In this document: in pieces, positions 20,484 to 29,140 of the stretch
How the letters are laid out: every line of letters starts with the position of its first letter
Numbering within the stretch: the stretch's first letter is position 1
Origin: Jiella pacifica
GTDB taxonomy: Bacteria; Pseudomonadota; Alphaproteobacteria; Rhizobiales; Rhizobiaceae
Direction: 5' to 3'
DNA length: 64,000 nucleotides
NCBI RefSeq assembly: GCF_010500815.1
Contig: NZ_JAAAMG010000007.1
Location: 124,001-188,000 of the forward strand
The notes under the pieces: generated by a model
Told to the model about the DNA's origin: nothing
Database searches by the model: none
The model's input: only the letters and a program-made list of their open reading frames with translations
Program-made: the position numbers and the translations under genes

Positions 20484-20518
20484 GACTCTTGTCAGCGAGT
20501 CGGGCGATACGGTAAATT
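20484..20518 (+). promoter_or_regulatory. Candidate gcrA promoter with CcrM (GANTC) sites
   Basis: GACTC at 20484-20488 and GAGTC at 20497-20501 form the ends of an inverted repeat. TTGTCA (20489-20494) and TAAATT (20513-20518) make a plausible -35/-10 pair with 18-bp spacing, and the second GANTC lies inside that spacer. In Caulobacter, GcrA acts with sigma-70 at promoters bearing methylated GANTC near -10/-35. Sequence match is direct; function is inferred. Confidence 0.45.
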
Positions 20519-20649
20519 CCGTGCCTAGATACTAGACTTCGAGCGGCGGACCTAGTCTCACCATACATCTTGTGTCCCCAATCGCGCATTGGCTTGCGCG
20601 AGAGGGTGTTGGATTCCGGGCGCCGCTTCCGTGAAGAAGGAGCAAGCCA

Positions 20650-21198
20650 ATGGGTTGGACGGACGAACGCGTGGAGATGCTGCGCCGACTCTGGTCCGAA
20701 GGCCACAGCGCCAGCCAGATCGCCGAGAAGCTCGGCGGTGTCAGCCGCAATGCGGTTATCGGCAAGGTGCATCGCCTGAAGCTGGAATCCCGCGCGAAAT
20801 CGGCGCCGGAGGAAAAGCCCGTCGTCGCCGCCATCGCCGAGCCGGCTGTGGCTGCGACCCCGCGTGTCGTCGCCTCGCAGGTCATTGCCGCCCAGGTGAT
20901 GCAGGCGAGCCGGCCCGTCGCCCGGACCATGGGCGCGACGGCGTTGAAGGTCGAGGTCGAAGATGAGATCGAGGAACAGGTCCAGCCGATCGTGCGCAAG
21001 GGCGCCGAGGTGGTTCCGATGATGCGCAAGCTGTCGCTCGTGCAGCTCACCGAGCGGACCTGCAAGTGGCCGATCGGCGATCCTCTGTCGCCGGACTTCC
21101 ACTTCTGCGGCGATCATTCCGGCGATGGAACGCCCTACTGCTCGTTCCATGCCAAGCTCGCCTTCCAGGCGGTGACGGAGCGTCGGCGCGTCCGCTGA
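20650..21198 (+). CDS. gcrA: Cell-cycle regulator GcrA
   Basis: A 182-residue alphaproteobacterial regulator that binds sigma-70 and CcrM-methylated promoters. The N-terminal DNA-binding helix-turn-helix is diagnostic: MGWTDERVEMLRRLW, then GHSASQIAEKLGG and SRNAVIGKVHRLKL. A variable Ala/Pro/Val-rich linker follows (about 50-130). The C-terminal sigma-contact domain has LTERTCKWPIGDP, HFCGDHS and YCSFHAKLAF. The ribosome site AGGAG lies 9 bp before the ATG. A terminator follows at 21233-21264, so it is monocistronic. Confidence 0.97.
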   Translation: MGWTDERVEMLRRLWSEGHSASQIAEKLGGVSRNAVIGKVHRLKLESRAKSAPEEKPVVAAIAEPAVAATPRVVASQVIAAQVMQASRPVARTMGATALKVEVEDEIEEQVQPIVRKGAEVVPMMRKLSLVQLTERTCKWPIGDPLSPDFHFCGDHSGDGTPYCSFHAKLAFQAVTERRRVR

Positions 21199-21232
21199 GG
21201 CGAGCCGCGACGAATTTCTGCGGGACCGACCG

Positions 21233-21264
21233 AAAGCCCGGGGCAGCTGATGCCACGGGCTTTT
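21233..21264 (+). terminator. Rho-independent terminator after gcrA
   Basis: An outer stem AAAGCCCG/CGGGCTTT (21233-21240 with 21256-21263) encloses an inner stem GGCA/TGCC (21242-21245 with 21251-21254). The structure is followed by TTTTCGTTTG. Confidence 0.8.
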
Positions 21265-21331
21265 CGTTTGCTCTTGAGACGAAACGAGCATCGCCTGTCC
21301 ATCGGTCGGCTCCCTGTTGAGAGAAGACACA

Positions 21332-22471
21332 ATGACCCGCTCGATGATCCTCGCAAATGCCCGCCTCGTTCTGTGCGATGAAATCGTCGAGGGTGCCATC
21401 GCGATCGAGGATGGCCGCATCGCCGAAATCCTGCCCTCGAGATCGACCGGCGGGGAGGACGTGGACGGCGACTATCTGCTGCCCGGCCTCGTCGAACTTC
21501 ACACCGACCAGATCGAGGGGCACCTCAACCCGCGTTCCGGCGTCGTCTGGAACGCGATGGCGGCGGTGCAGGCCCATGACGGCCAGGTGGCGACCTCGGG
21601 CATCACCACGGTCTTCGATGCGGTGCGCGTCGGCTCCGACGAGAACACACGCGCCGATGCCGAAGCGGTGGCCCGTCTCGCCGACACGATCGAGCGAGCG
21701 GTGGCCGAAGGACGGCTGCGGGCCGAACACTTCGTCCATCTGCGCTGCGAAGTCTCGGCCGACGACGTGGTCGAAGGCTTCGATCTCCTGAAGGATCACC
21801 CGCGGCTGCGGCTCGTTTCGCTGATGGACCATGCGCCCGGCCAGCGGCAGTTTCACGATATGGCTGCCCTGCGTGCCTATCTGACGGACAAGTTCAAGAT
21901 GAGCGAGGCCGACTTCGAGGCCTTCGCCGCCGCCCGCATCGCTCAGTCGGAGAAGAATGCCGGGCCGCACCGGCGGGCGATCGCTGCCGAATGCCAGACG
22001 CGCGGCATCGCGCTCGCGTCTCACGACGACGCGACGATCGCCCATGTCGCGGAATCGATCGCGCTCGGCACGCGGATTTCGGAGTTTCCCACGACGATCG
22101 CGGCGGCCGAAGCGTCACGGGCGGCCGGCATGAAGGTGCTGATGGGCGCGCCGAACGTGGTGCGCGGGCGCTCCCATTCCGGCAACGTCTCGGCGATCCA
22201 GCTTCTTCGGGCAGGGCTGCTCGACGTCCTGTCCTCGGACTACGTGCCCTTCAGCCTGATCCAGGCGGTGTTCACGCTCGCAGACACCGGTCTCGTCCCA
22301 CTACCGGCCGCAACCCGCCTCGCCTCGGCCAATCCCGGCGAGGCGGCAGGTCTCGCCGATCGCGGTCGCATTGCCGCGGGGCTGCGCGCCGATCTGATCC
22401 GGGTTGCCCATCAGCCGGGCGAGCCGCCGGTGGTCCGCGCCATCTGGCGCCAGGGCAAACGGGTGGCGTGA
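21332..22471 (+). CDS. phnM: Alpha-D-ribose 1-methylphosphonate 5-triphosphate diphosphatase PhnM
   Basis: A 379-residue amidohydrolase-fold enzyme of the C-P lyase pathway that removes diphosphate from the phosphonylated ribose triphosphate. The family metal motif appears as LPGLVELHTDQIEGHL near residues 50-65. Downstream blocks include GVVWNAMAAVQAHDGQ, ASHDDATIAHVAES and GAPNVVRGRSHSGNVSA. The ATG at 21332 is preferred over a TTG 15 bases upstream; GAGAAG lies just before it. No other phn gene is in the window, so this copy is separate from any core operon. Confidence 0.93.
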   Translation: MTRSMILANARLVLCDEIVEGAIAIEDGRIAEILPSRSTGGEDVDGDYLLPGLVELHTDQIEGHLNPRSGVVWNAMAAVQAHDGQVATSGITTVFDAVRVGSDENTRADAEAVARLADTIERAVAEGRLRAEHFVHLRCEVSADDVVEGFDLLKDHPRLRLVSLMDHAPGQRQFHDMAALRAYLTDKFKMSEADFEAFAAARIAQSEKNAGPHRRAIAAECQTRGIALASHDDATIAHVAESIALGTRISEFPTTIAAAEASRAAGMKVLMGAPNVVRGRSHSGNVSAIQLLRAGLLDVLSSDYVPFSLIQAVFTLADTGLVPLPAATRLASANPGEAAGLADRGRIAAGLRADLIRVAHQPGEPPVVRAIWRQGKRVA

Positions 22472-22511
22472 GCCGCCGCCGATTGCGTCCGGCAGCCAGA
22501 AACGGCTCTGT

Positions 22512-23252
22512 TCAGGCCGGGTCCTGATAGGTCAGGAAGCGGTTCTCCCGCACGTCGAAGATCTTGCCCGTCTCGGTGACGTCGTCAAAAGCCAGCGGCA
22601 GGATCTTCGCCGCAACTTCGCGGGCGGTCGGCAGGGTCTTGGGGTCTTCGCCGGGCATCGCCTCGGCGCGCATGCGGGTGCGGGTCGCGCCGGGATTGAC
22701 GGCGTTGACGCGCAGCTTCGTGTTCATCGTCTCGTTGGCCCAGGAGCGGACCATCGCCTCGCAGGCCGCCTTGGTCGCCGCATAGAGCGACCAGTAGGCC
22801 TTGGCCGAATGGGCCGCCCCCGACGACATGACGATCGCCCGGCCCGCCTCGGAGGCGCGCAGCAGCGGGTCGACCGAACGGATCAGCCGCCAGGTCGAGG
22901 TGACGTTGACGGTCATGGTCTTGTCGAAGACCTTTGCCTCGATGTGGCCGATCGGCGAGAGGACACCGAGCAGGCCGGCATTGGCGACCAGGACGTCGAG
23001 CTTGCCCCAACGCTGCTTGATCGCCCCGCCGAGCCGGTCGATACCGCCCATGTCGGTGAGGTCGAGGGGAACGAGGGTGGCCGAGCCGCCGGCCGACTTG
23101 ATCTCGTCATCGAGCTCTTCCAAGCCGCCGACGGTGCGCGCCAGCGCGATCACGTGCGCGCCCTCGGCCGCCATCTGCTTGGCGATCTGATAGCCGATGC
23201 CGCGCGAAGCGCCGGTCACCAGCGCGGTCTTGCCTTCGAGCCGTCCGGCCAT
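22512..23252 (-). CDS. Short-chain dehydrogenase/reductase
   Basis: A 246-residue classical SDR. The NAD(P) motif is TGASRGIG at about residues 14-21, the NAG motif is VANAGLLG near 90, and the catalytic Ser...Tyr-x3-Lys is SSGAAHSAKAYWSLYAATK near 145-163. The substrate is unknown. It lies 31 bp after purF on the same strand and probably shares its transcript; purF-SDR adjacency is conserved in many rhizobia. Confidence 0.9.
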   Translation of the reverse strand: MAGRLEGKTALVTGASRGIGYQIAKQMAAEGAHVIALARTVGGLEELDDEIKSAGGSATLVPLDLTDMGGIDRLGGAIKQRWGKLDVLVANAGLLGVLSPIGHIEAKVFDKTMTVNVTSTWRLIRSVDPLLRASEAGRAIVMSSGAAHSAKAYWSLYAATKAACEAMVRSWANETMNTKLRVNAVNPGATRTRMRAEAMPGEDPKTLPTAREVAAKILPLAFDDVTETGKIFDVRENRFLTYQDPA

Positions 23253-23283
23253 CGGCGATCCCTCCCTATCGTCGTTTTCGCGT

Positions 23284-24735
23284 TCAGCCGGCGCCGCCGA
23301 GCAGCGACAGCTGGCGGACGTTGTCCGCCCCGTCCTGATCGGTCAGCGAAGTCGGATAGTCGCCGGTGAAGCAGGCGTCGCAGAACTGCGGCGCGATCTT
23401 CGTGCGCTCTTCCTCGCCGCAGGCCCGGTAGAGCCCGTCGATCGACAGGAAGGCGAGCGAGTCCACCTGGATGAACTCCGCCATTTCCTCGATCGTCATG
23501 CGCGAGGCAAGCAGCTTGGCCTTTTCCGGCGTGTCGACACCGTAAAAGCACGAGGCCCGAGTCGGCGGAGAGGCAATGCGCATGTGGACCTCGCGGGCGC
23601 CGGCCTCGCGGACCATCTGCACGATCTTCTGGCTGGTGGTGCCGCGCACGATCGAATCGTCGACAAGGACGACGCGCTTGCCTTCGATCATCATCCGGTT
23701 GGCGTTGTGCTTCAGCTTGACGCCCATGTGGCGGATCGAATCCGTCGGCTGGATGAAGGTGCGCCCGACATAGTGGTTGCGGATGATGCCGAGTTCGAAG
23801 GGAAGCGCCGCCTCCTGCGCATAGCCGATCGCCGCAGGAACGCCGGAATCGGGCACCGGCACAATGACGTCCGCGTCGACATGGCTCTCGCGGGCGAGCT
23901 CCATGCCGATCTTCTTGCGGATGTCGTAGACGTTGCGGCCCTCGACGTTCGAATCCGGCCGGGCGAAATAGACATATTCGAAGATACAGAACCGCGGCCG
24001 GCGCGACTGGAACGGAAAGATGCTCTCGATCCCGCTCTCGGTGATCACGACCATCTCGCCGGGGGCGATGTCGCGGATGAAATCGGCGCCGATGATGTCG
24101 AGGGCGCAGGTTTCCGAGGCGAGGATGAGCGAGCCTTCGAATTCGCCGAGGACCAGCGGCCGAATCCCGAGCGGGTCGCGCACGCCGATCAGCGAATTTG
24201 CCGAAAGACCGACAAGCGAGAACGCCCCTTCGAGCCGCGACAGGGCGTCGATCAGCTTGTCGACGAAGGCCCGCGCGCCGCTGGTGGCGACGAGATGGAG
24301 GATCGTCTCGGTATCCGACGTCGACGAGAAGATCGAGCCGCGCCGCTGCAATTCGCGCTGCACGGTCATCGCGTTGGTGATGTTGCCGTTGTGGGCAACG
24401 GCAAAGCCGCCGGCGGACAGCTCGGCGAAGAACGGCTGGACGTTTCTGAGGCCGCCGCCGCCGGTGGTGGCATAGCGGGTGTGGCCGATCGCCGACCGGC
24501 CCGGCAGGCGCTCGAGCACCTGCGGCTTGGTGAAGGTGTCGCCGATCAGCCCTGAATGGCGCTCGACATGAAACTGCGCACCGTCGTGGGAGACGATGCC
24601 GGCCGCTTCCTGGCCGCGATGTTGAAGCGCATGCAGCCCGAGCGTGACAACGGCGGCGGCGTCCGCCCGCTCGAAAATGCCGAAAACGCCGCATTCTTCA
24701 TGCAGCGTGTCGTCGCCGAACGGCGTCTCGTCCAT
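23284..24735 (-). CDS. purF: Amidophosphoribosyltransferase
   Basis: A 483-residue enzyme catalysing the first committed step of purine synthesis (PRPP + glutamine to phosphoribosylamine). A 14-residue propeptide precedes the catalytic Cys15 in HEECGVFGIF, the Ntn-hydrolase nucleophile after processing. Other blocks are LQHRGQEAAGI, VAHNGNI and the PRPP-binding motif VVLVDDSIVRGTT in the phosphoribosyltransferase domain. It lies downstream of cvpA, the conserved cvpA-purF order. Confidence 0.97.
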   Translation of the reverse strand: MDETPFGDDTLHEECGVFGIFERADAAAVVTLGLHALQHRGQEAAGIVSHDGAQFHVERHSGLIGDTFTKPQVLERLPGRSAIGHTRYATTGGGGLRNVQPFFAELSAGGFAVAHNGNITNAMTVQRELQRRGSIFSSTSDTETILHLVATSGARAFVDKLIDALSRLEGAFSLVGLSANSLIGVRDPLGIRPLVLGEFEGSLILASETCALDIIGADFIRDIAPGEMVVITESGIESIFPFQSRRPRFCIFEYVYFARPDSNVEGRNVYDIRKKIGMELARESHVDADVIVPVPDSGVPAAIGYAQEAALPFELGIIRNHYVGRTFIQPTDSIRHMGVKLKHNANRMMIEGKRVVLVDDSIVRGTTSQKIVQMVREAGAREVHMRIASPPTRASCFYGVDTPEKAKLLASRMTIEEMAEFIQVDSLAFLSIDGLYRACGEEERTKIAPQFCDACFTGDYPTSLTDQDGADNVRQLSLLGGAG

Positions 24736-24865
24736 ATCTATCCGCGTTCCGCTGGCTGGTGTGATTGCACAGATATAGGGACTCTCCTCGCATATCGCGA
24801 GTCGCGTGTCGGGGAGAGAGGGTTCACCCCTTGCCCCGCCCCATCGGCCCCGATGCGAAAGCCCG

Positions 24866-25504
24866 TCAATTCGTCGGTCCCTCGTCGACGTCCGGGGCTG
24901 GACTTGCGGGCTCCGCCCCCTGGATGGCGCCGTCGATCGTCGTCGGCTCCTCGCCGGCCGGCGCCTGTCCGTCCGCCGGCTCGCCGCCCTCCTTGAGATT
25001 GTCGATCTGATCCATGATCAGACCTTCCGGATTCTCCGGAAGCGCGGCGACCAGCTGCTTGCCGAGATCGTCGAGATAGGGCTTGGAGGCGGAGTTGGCG
25101 ATCCAGGCCGGCTGGTTCTCAGGGGCCAGCCAGTTGAAGAACAGCATGGCGACGACGACGAGGAGAAGCCCGCGCACCGCGCCGAAGACGAAGCCGAGCA
25201 CCCGGTCGAGAGCGCCGATGCGGCTGTCGATGATGAAGTCGGCAATCCTCAGCGTGATGAAGGAGACGATGATCAGCGTGACGATGAAGATCGCCGCCGC
25301 CGAAGCCGCCATCGCGACGGTCCGCGAAGAGATGTACTGTTCGGCATAGGGCGTCAGATCGGCGTAGAACAGGAAGGCGACGATCGCCGCGACCGCCCAG
25401 GCGACGATCGACAGAACCTCGCGCGAAAAACCGCGCACCATCGCAAGCAGGGCCGAGACCAGCATGATCGCAACGAGACTGGCGTCGAGCAGTGTGAGTG
25501 ACAT
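24866..25504 (-). CDS. cvpA: CvpA family membrane protein
   Basis: A 212-residue protein with four likely membrane helices in the first 140 residues (VAIMLVSALLAMV, VAWAVAAIVAFLF, AAAIFIVTLIIVSF, GAVRGLLLVVVAMLFF). The CvpA signature region RIGALDRVLGFVFGAVRG is present. A polar, Pro/Asp/Glu-rich tail of about 60 residues follows. The family is linked to colicin V production and purF co-expression in E. coli; its exact role is unknown. It sits between radA and purF. Confidence 0.9.
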   Translation of the reverse strand: MSLTLLDASLVAIMLVSALLAMVRGFSREVLSIVAWAVAAIVAFLFYADLTPYAEQYISSRTVAMAASAAAIFIVTLIIVSFITLRIADFIIDSRIGALDRVLGFVFGAVRGLLLVVVAMLFFNWLAPENQPAWIANSASKPYLDDLGKQLVAALPENPEGLIMDQIDNLKEGGEPADGQAPAGEEPTTIDGAIQGAEPASPAPDVDEGPTN

Positions 25505-25607
25505 CGTAGAGACTTCCAGGGTCGAGGGGTCGGCAGCGGCCCGTCGCGGCCGAACACCCCATTACCGTTTTGCGGCATAATTTTCACTAAAAGATTCGCG
25601 GGCGGCT

Positions 25608-27011
25608 TCAAGCCTCTTCGCCGGAGCCGGGGATGGCGCCTCCGGCCGCGACCTTGGCGACGAGATCGGGCAGCGCTTCCACCGCCTCGACCCGCATGCC
25701 GGGGGATTTCGGCAGATCTGCGGTCGAGTCCGGCAGGACCGAGCGGGAGAAGCCGAGTTTCTCGGCCTCCTTCAGCCGCTGCGCCGCATGAGCGACGGGG
25801 CGCACGGCGCCGGACAGGCTGACCTCGCCGAAATAGACGCAGTCGGACGGCAGCGGCGCGCCCGACAGCGAGGAGACCAAGGCGGCGGCGACGGCGAGAT
25901 CGGCCGCCGGCTCGGAAATGCGGAACCCCCCGGCGACGTTGAGATAGACGTCGTGCTGGCCGAGGCGCACGCCGCAATGAGCGTCGAGCACGGCAAGCAC
26001 CATGGCAAGCCGCGGCTGGTCCCAGCCGACGACGGCGCGGCGGGGCGTTCCCAGCGCCGAGGGCGCGACGAGCGCCTGGATCTCGACCAGCACGGGGCGC
26101 GTGCCCTCCATGCCGGCGAAGACGGCGGCGCCGGGCGACTTGGCGTTGCGCTCGCCGAGGAAGAGTTCCGACGGGTTGGCGACTTCCCGCAGGCCTTCCC
26201 CGCCCATCTCGAAGACGCCGATCTCGTCGGTCGGGCCGAAGCGGTTCTTCACCGTGCGAAGAATGCGGAAGTGATGACCGCCCTCGCCTTCGAAATAAAG
26301 CACCGCATCGACCATGTGCTCGACGACCCGCGGTCCGGCGATCTGGCCGTCCTTGGTCACGTGGCCGACGAGGATCACGGCCGAACCCGACGACTTGGCG
26401 TATTTCACCAGCGCCTGCACGCCGGCCCGCACCTGGGTGACCGTGCCCGGCGCCGATTCGGCAAAGTCCGACCAGAGAGTCTGGATCGAATCGATGATCA
26501 GGAGATCGGGGCGCTTGGCCTCGGCGAGGGTCGCCAGAATGTCCTCCACATTGGTTTCGGCCATCAGCATCACGTCGGTGTCCGCCGCCTGCAGCCGCTG
26601 GGCCCGCAGCCGCACCTGCGCCACCGCTTCCTCGCCGGAGACGTAGACGACCGAATTGCCGCGCCGCGCCAGGGCGGCGGCCGCCTGCATCAAAAGCGTC
26701 GACTTGCCGATGCCGGGATCGCCGCCGATGAGGATCGCCGAGCCGCGCACGATGCCGCCGCCGGTGGCACGATCGAGTTCGTCGATGCCGGAGACGATCC
26801 GCGGCGCCTCCTCGATCTCGCCGGAAAGAGGCAGCAGCGCCGAAGGGCGGCCCTTGCGCCGCGAGCCGCGCTGCGGCCCGCCGCCGATGCCCCCGGAGGC
26901 GTTCTCCTCGACGATGGTGTTCCACTCGCCGCAGGATTCGCACTTGCCCTGCCAGCGCGTATAGACCGCGCCGCAGGCCTGGCAGATGAAGGTGAGCTTG
27001 GATTTGGCCAT
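25608..27011 (-). CDS. radA: DNA repair protein RadA
   Basis: A 467-residue RecA-like ATPase that processes recombination intermediates. The N-terminal zinc finger is CQACGAVYTRWQGKCESCGEW. Walker A is GGDPGIGKSTLL near residue 95, the RadA-specific motif is VKNRFGPTDEIGVFEM near 250, and the C-terminal Lon-like domain contains VNVAGG-like NVAGGFRISEPAADLAVAAAL. The reading frame stays open upstream for about 190 codons, but the ATG at 27011 begins the conserved zinc finger directly and gives the usual family length. Confidence 0.96.
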   Translation of the reverse strand: MAKSKLTFICQACGAVYTRWQGKCESCGEWNTIVEENASGGIGGGPQRGSRRKGRPSALLPLSGEIEEAPRIVSGIDELDRATGGGIVRGSAILIGGDPGIGKSTLLMQAAAALARRGNSVVYVSGEEAVAQVRLRAQRLQAADTDVMLMAETNVEDILATLAEAKRPDLLIIDSIQTLWSDFAESAPGTVTQVRAGVQALVKYAKSSGSAVILVGHVTKDGQIAGPRVVEHMVDAVLYFEGEGGHHFRILRTVKNRFGPTDEIGVFEMGGEGLREVANPSELFLGERNAKSPGAAVFAGMEGTRPVLVEIQALVAPSALGTPRRAVVGWDQPRLAMVLAVLDAHCGVRLGQHDVYLNVAGGFRISEPAADLAVAAALVSSLSGAPLPSDCVYFGEVSLSGAVRPVAHAAQRLKEAEKLGFSRSVLPDSTADLPKSPGMRVEAVEALPDLVAKVAAGGAIPGSGEEA

Positions 27012-27125
27012 GGAACTCCTTGGGTCAGCCTTGAGCGGCTTGATCGAGACGGCCGCATGATCCGGCACGCCCACGGGCCGACTACCGACCGCTACATCGA
27101 CTTCATCAGGAGCAGAGCGACCACG

Positions 27126-27479
27126 ATGCACGGCACCTTGACGGACGACAGCATCATGCTCGCCATCGGCTTCTATCTCATCGCGATCAACTGCGCCGCC
27201 TATCTGGCTTTCCTGTTCGACAAGGCGCGGGCGCGTCAAGGTGGCTGGCGAATTCCCGAGCAGCGGCTCCTCACCCTGGCGCTCGTGGGAGGCAGTATCG
27301 GCGCGATCGCCGGCCAGAAGCTGCTTCGCCACAAGACCCGCAAGGAGCCGTTTCGAACGCAACTGCTCCTGATCACAATGTTCCACGGCACCGTCGTCGT
27401 TGCGATAACCGCAACGCTCGTCATCGTCGGGCCCCACGTCGCCAGCAACTGGCTCAGAACAGTCTTGAGCGAAGCCTGA
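27126..27479 (+). CDS. DUF1294 family small membrane protein
   Basis: A 117-residue protein, on the opposite strand to its neighbours. It has a first membrane helix (IMLAIGFYLIAINCAAYLAFL). The DUF1294 signature FDKARARQGGWRIPEQRLLTLALVGGSIGAI follows, then LLRHKTRKEPFRTQLLLITMFHG and a last membrane helix (VVVAITATLVIVG). The function of the family is unknown. An in-frame ATG at 27057 is an alternative start, but the conserved region begins after 27126. It lies head-to-head with radA. Confidence 0.8.
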   Translation: MHGTLTDDSIMLAIGFYLIAINCAAYLAFLFDKARARQGGWRIPEQRLLTLALVGGSIGAIAGQKLLRHKTRKEPFRTQLLLITMFHGTVVVAITATLVIVGPHVASNWLRTVLSEA

Positions 27480-27522
27480 GGCGGGTCGGCGGCGATGGTG
27501 CCCCCCCGAGCAGATCAACGGG

Positions 27523-27753
27523 TCATGCGTCGCCCCGCGGCCACGACTTGTCGAGCCAATCCCTGAGAGCACCGTACACCCGTGTCTGCCATCCCTTCCC
27601 CGACGACCGCAGCGCCTCCACGACGTCGTGATCGAGACGCAGCGTCACGCGCTGCTCACCCGTCGGCTGGTCTATGGGAGCGAACTTCAATCCGACGCCG
27701 ACGAGGAGAGGCAAGAACGGCAGAAGTCCACGTCCAATCGTACCGAGCTTCAT
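27523..27753 (-). CDS. BrnA/DUF4415-like antitoxin-type small protein
   Basis: A 76-residue protein. The C-terminal half matches the BrnA-type ribbon-helix-helix pattern: VTLRLDHDVVEALRSSGKGWQTRVYGALRDWLD. The N-terminal half is unlike BrnA and hydrophobic (GLLPFLPLLVGVGLKF). Its ATG overlaps the stop of alr (ATGA), so it is probably translated by coupling to alanine racemase. No BrnT-like toxin gene is adjacent, so I read it as an orphan antitoxin-like DNA-binding protein. The family call rests on one motif. Confidence 0.6.
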   Translation of the reverse strand: MKLGTIGRGLLPFLPLLVGVGLKFAPIDQPTGEQRVTLRLDHDVVEALRSSGKGWQTRVYGALRDWLDKSWPRGDA

Positions 27754-28901
27754 CAGTAAACCCGTTCAACCCGTTTCCCCAGCCCCGTCAACAATTCATA
27801 CGCGATCGTCCCCGCAGCATCGGCCACCGCGTCGATTGACACGTTCGCTCCAAAAAACTCCGCCCGCATGCCCGGTTCCACCAGATCCGTGGGAACGCTG
27901 GTCACGTCCAGCAACGTCAGATCCATCGACACCCGGCCGAGCACCGGCACCATATGCCCCGCCACGAAGGCCATCGCCCCCGGCCTTGTCTCGCGCAGCG
28001 GCACACCGGCGCCGGAGGCGGCGCGGGGGTAGCCGTCGGCATAGCCGAGGCCGACGGTGGCGATGCGGGTGTCGCGGGCAAGCTTCGCCGCCGCGCCGTA
28101 GCCGGCGGCCTCGCCGGCCTTTGCGGCGCGGACCTGGAGGATGGCGGCGGTGAGCGTCGCGACCGGTTTCAGCTTGCCGTCGGAGGGTGCGCCGGCCCGG
28201 CCGCCATAAAGGGCGATGCCGGGACGGGTGAGATCGAAGGCGTAGCCCTCGCCGAGAAACGAGCCGGCGGAATTGGCCAGCGAACGCTCGACGCCCGGAA
28301 AGTTCTCGCAGATCGCCAGGAACTGCAAGCGCTGCGCCTCGCGCTGCTCCGTGCCCTCGTCGGCGCTGGCGAGATGGCTCATCAGAAGGCGAATGTCGAG
28401 CGCGCCCCCCGCCTGCGCCGCCTTGACGATCGGGATCTCGGCCGCGTCGAGGCCGAGGCGGTTCATGCCGGTCTCGAACTGCAGCGCCGCGGGGGCGCTG
28501 CAGCCGGCGCGTTCCAGGCCCTCGCCCCAGGCGGCGATCTCGGCGAGGTTCGACAGGACCGGGATCAGCCCGGCTTCGAGACAGGCCGGCACGTCGGCGA
28601 GCGCGAGACCCTGCAGCACGTAGATCCGCGCGTCGCGCCTGTCCGCCCCGTCGAGCGACGCGCGCAGCGACACGCCCTCTTCCACCCAGGCGACGAAGAA
28701 GTCCCGGCAGCCGGCCTCGAAAAGCGCCTCCGCCACCAGCCCCGCACCGAGGCCGTAGCCGTCGGCCTTCACCGCCGCACCGGTGCGGGCCTTGCCGTTC
28801 AGGGCATCGAGCGTCCGCCAATTGGCCTTCAGCGCCTCGGTGTCGATGGTGACGCGCGGCATGCGCGAATTTGAAGACGCCAATGCGGTCGATGCTGCCA
28901 T
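27753..28901 (-). CDS. alr: Alanine racemase
   Basis: A 382-residue fold-type III PLP enzyme making D-alanine for peptidoglycan. The PLP lysine lies in AAVKADGYGLGA near residue 45. Other blocks are MSHLASADE, NSAGSFLGEGYAFDLTRPGIALYGG and the C-terminal catalytic-Tyr region AAGYGAAAKL and VGLGYADGYPR. The frame is open for 40 codons further upstream; I chose the ATG at 28901 because the family domain starts soon after. It lies between dnaB and radA, a conserved rhizobial order. Its stop overlaps the start of the BrnA-like gene. Confidence 0.94.
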   Translation of the reverse strand: MAASTALASSNSRMPRVTIDTEALKANWRTLDALNGKARTGAAVKADGYGLGAGLVAEALFEAGCRDFFVAWVEEGVSLRASLDGADRRDARIYVLQGLALADVPACLEAGLIPVLSNLAEIAAWGEGLERAGCSAPAALQFETGMNRLGLDAAEIPIVKAAQAGGALDIRLLMSHLASADEGTEQREAQRLQFLAICENFPGVERSLANSAGSFLGEGYAFDLTRPGIALYGGRAGAPSDGKLKPVATLTAAILQVRAAKAGEAAGYGAAAKLARDTRIATVGLGYADGYPRAASGAGVPLRETRPGAMAFVAGHMVPVLGRVSMDLTLLDVTSVPTDLVEPGMRAEFFGANVSIDAVADAAGTIAYELLTGLGKRVERVY

Positions 28902-29140
28902 GATGTGCCCCGTCGGATGGGATTGCCCAAGACCCGGCACCTCCCCTGCCCGATCGTCAGAGCGGAGCGTAGCAGAGAATGGGGATTTTGGGCGAGCAGG
29001 CGGGTGACGCCGGCCGGTCATTGATCTGGGTTCGTCGTGCGACCGGGATCCGACAGGGCTGCATGCAGGGAACCACCGCCGGCGAGCGCCGGCGCAGCGT
29101 CTTCCTTATGATGCTGCCAAGGTCGCGGCGGCAGCAGTTG

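Larger units (their letters stand above)
20215..20649. other. 435-bp divergent intergenic region argD / gcrA
   Basis: No gene is supported. The left part is the argD leader with a hairpin at 20280-20302. The right part holds a candidate gcrA promoter with two GANTC sites (20484-20501). The middle (about 20303-20470) shows nothing I can name. Confidence 0.6.

Noticed and set aside
27012-27572. Upstream extension of radA to 654 residues
   Set aside because: The conserved zinc finger begins directly after the ATG at 27011 and the extension is low-complexity shadow sequence overlapping the DUF1294 gene.
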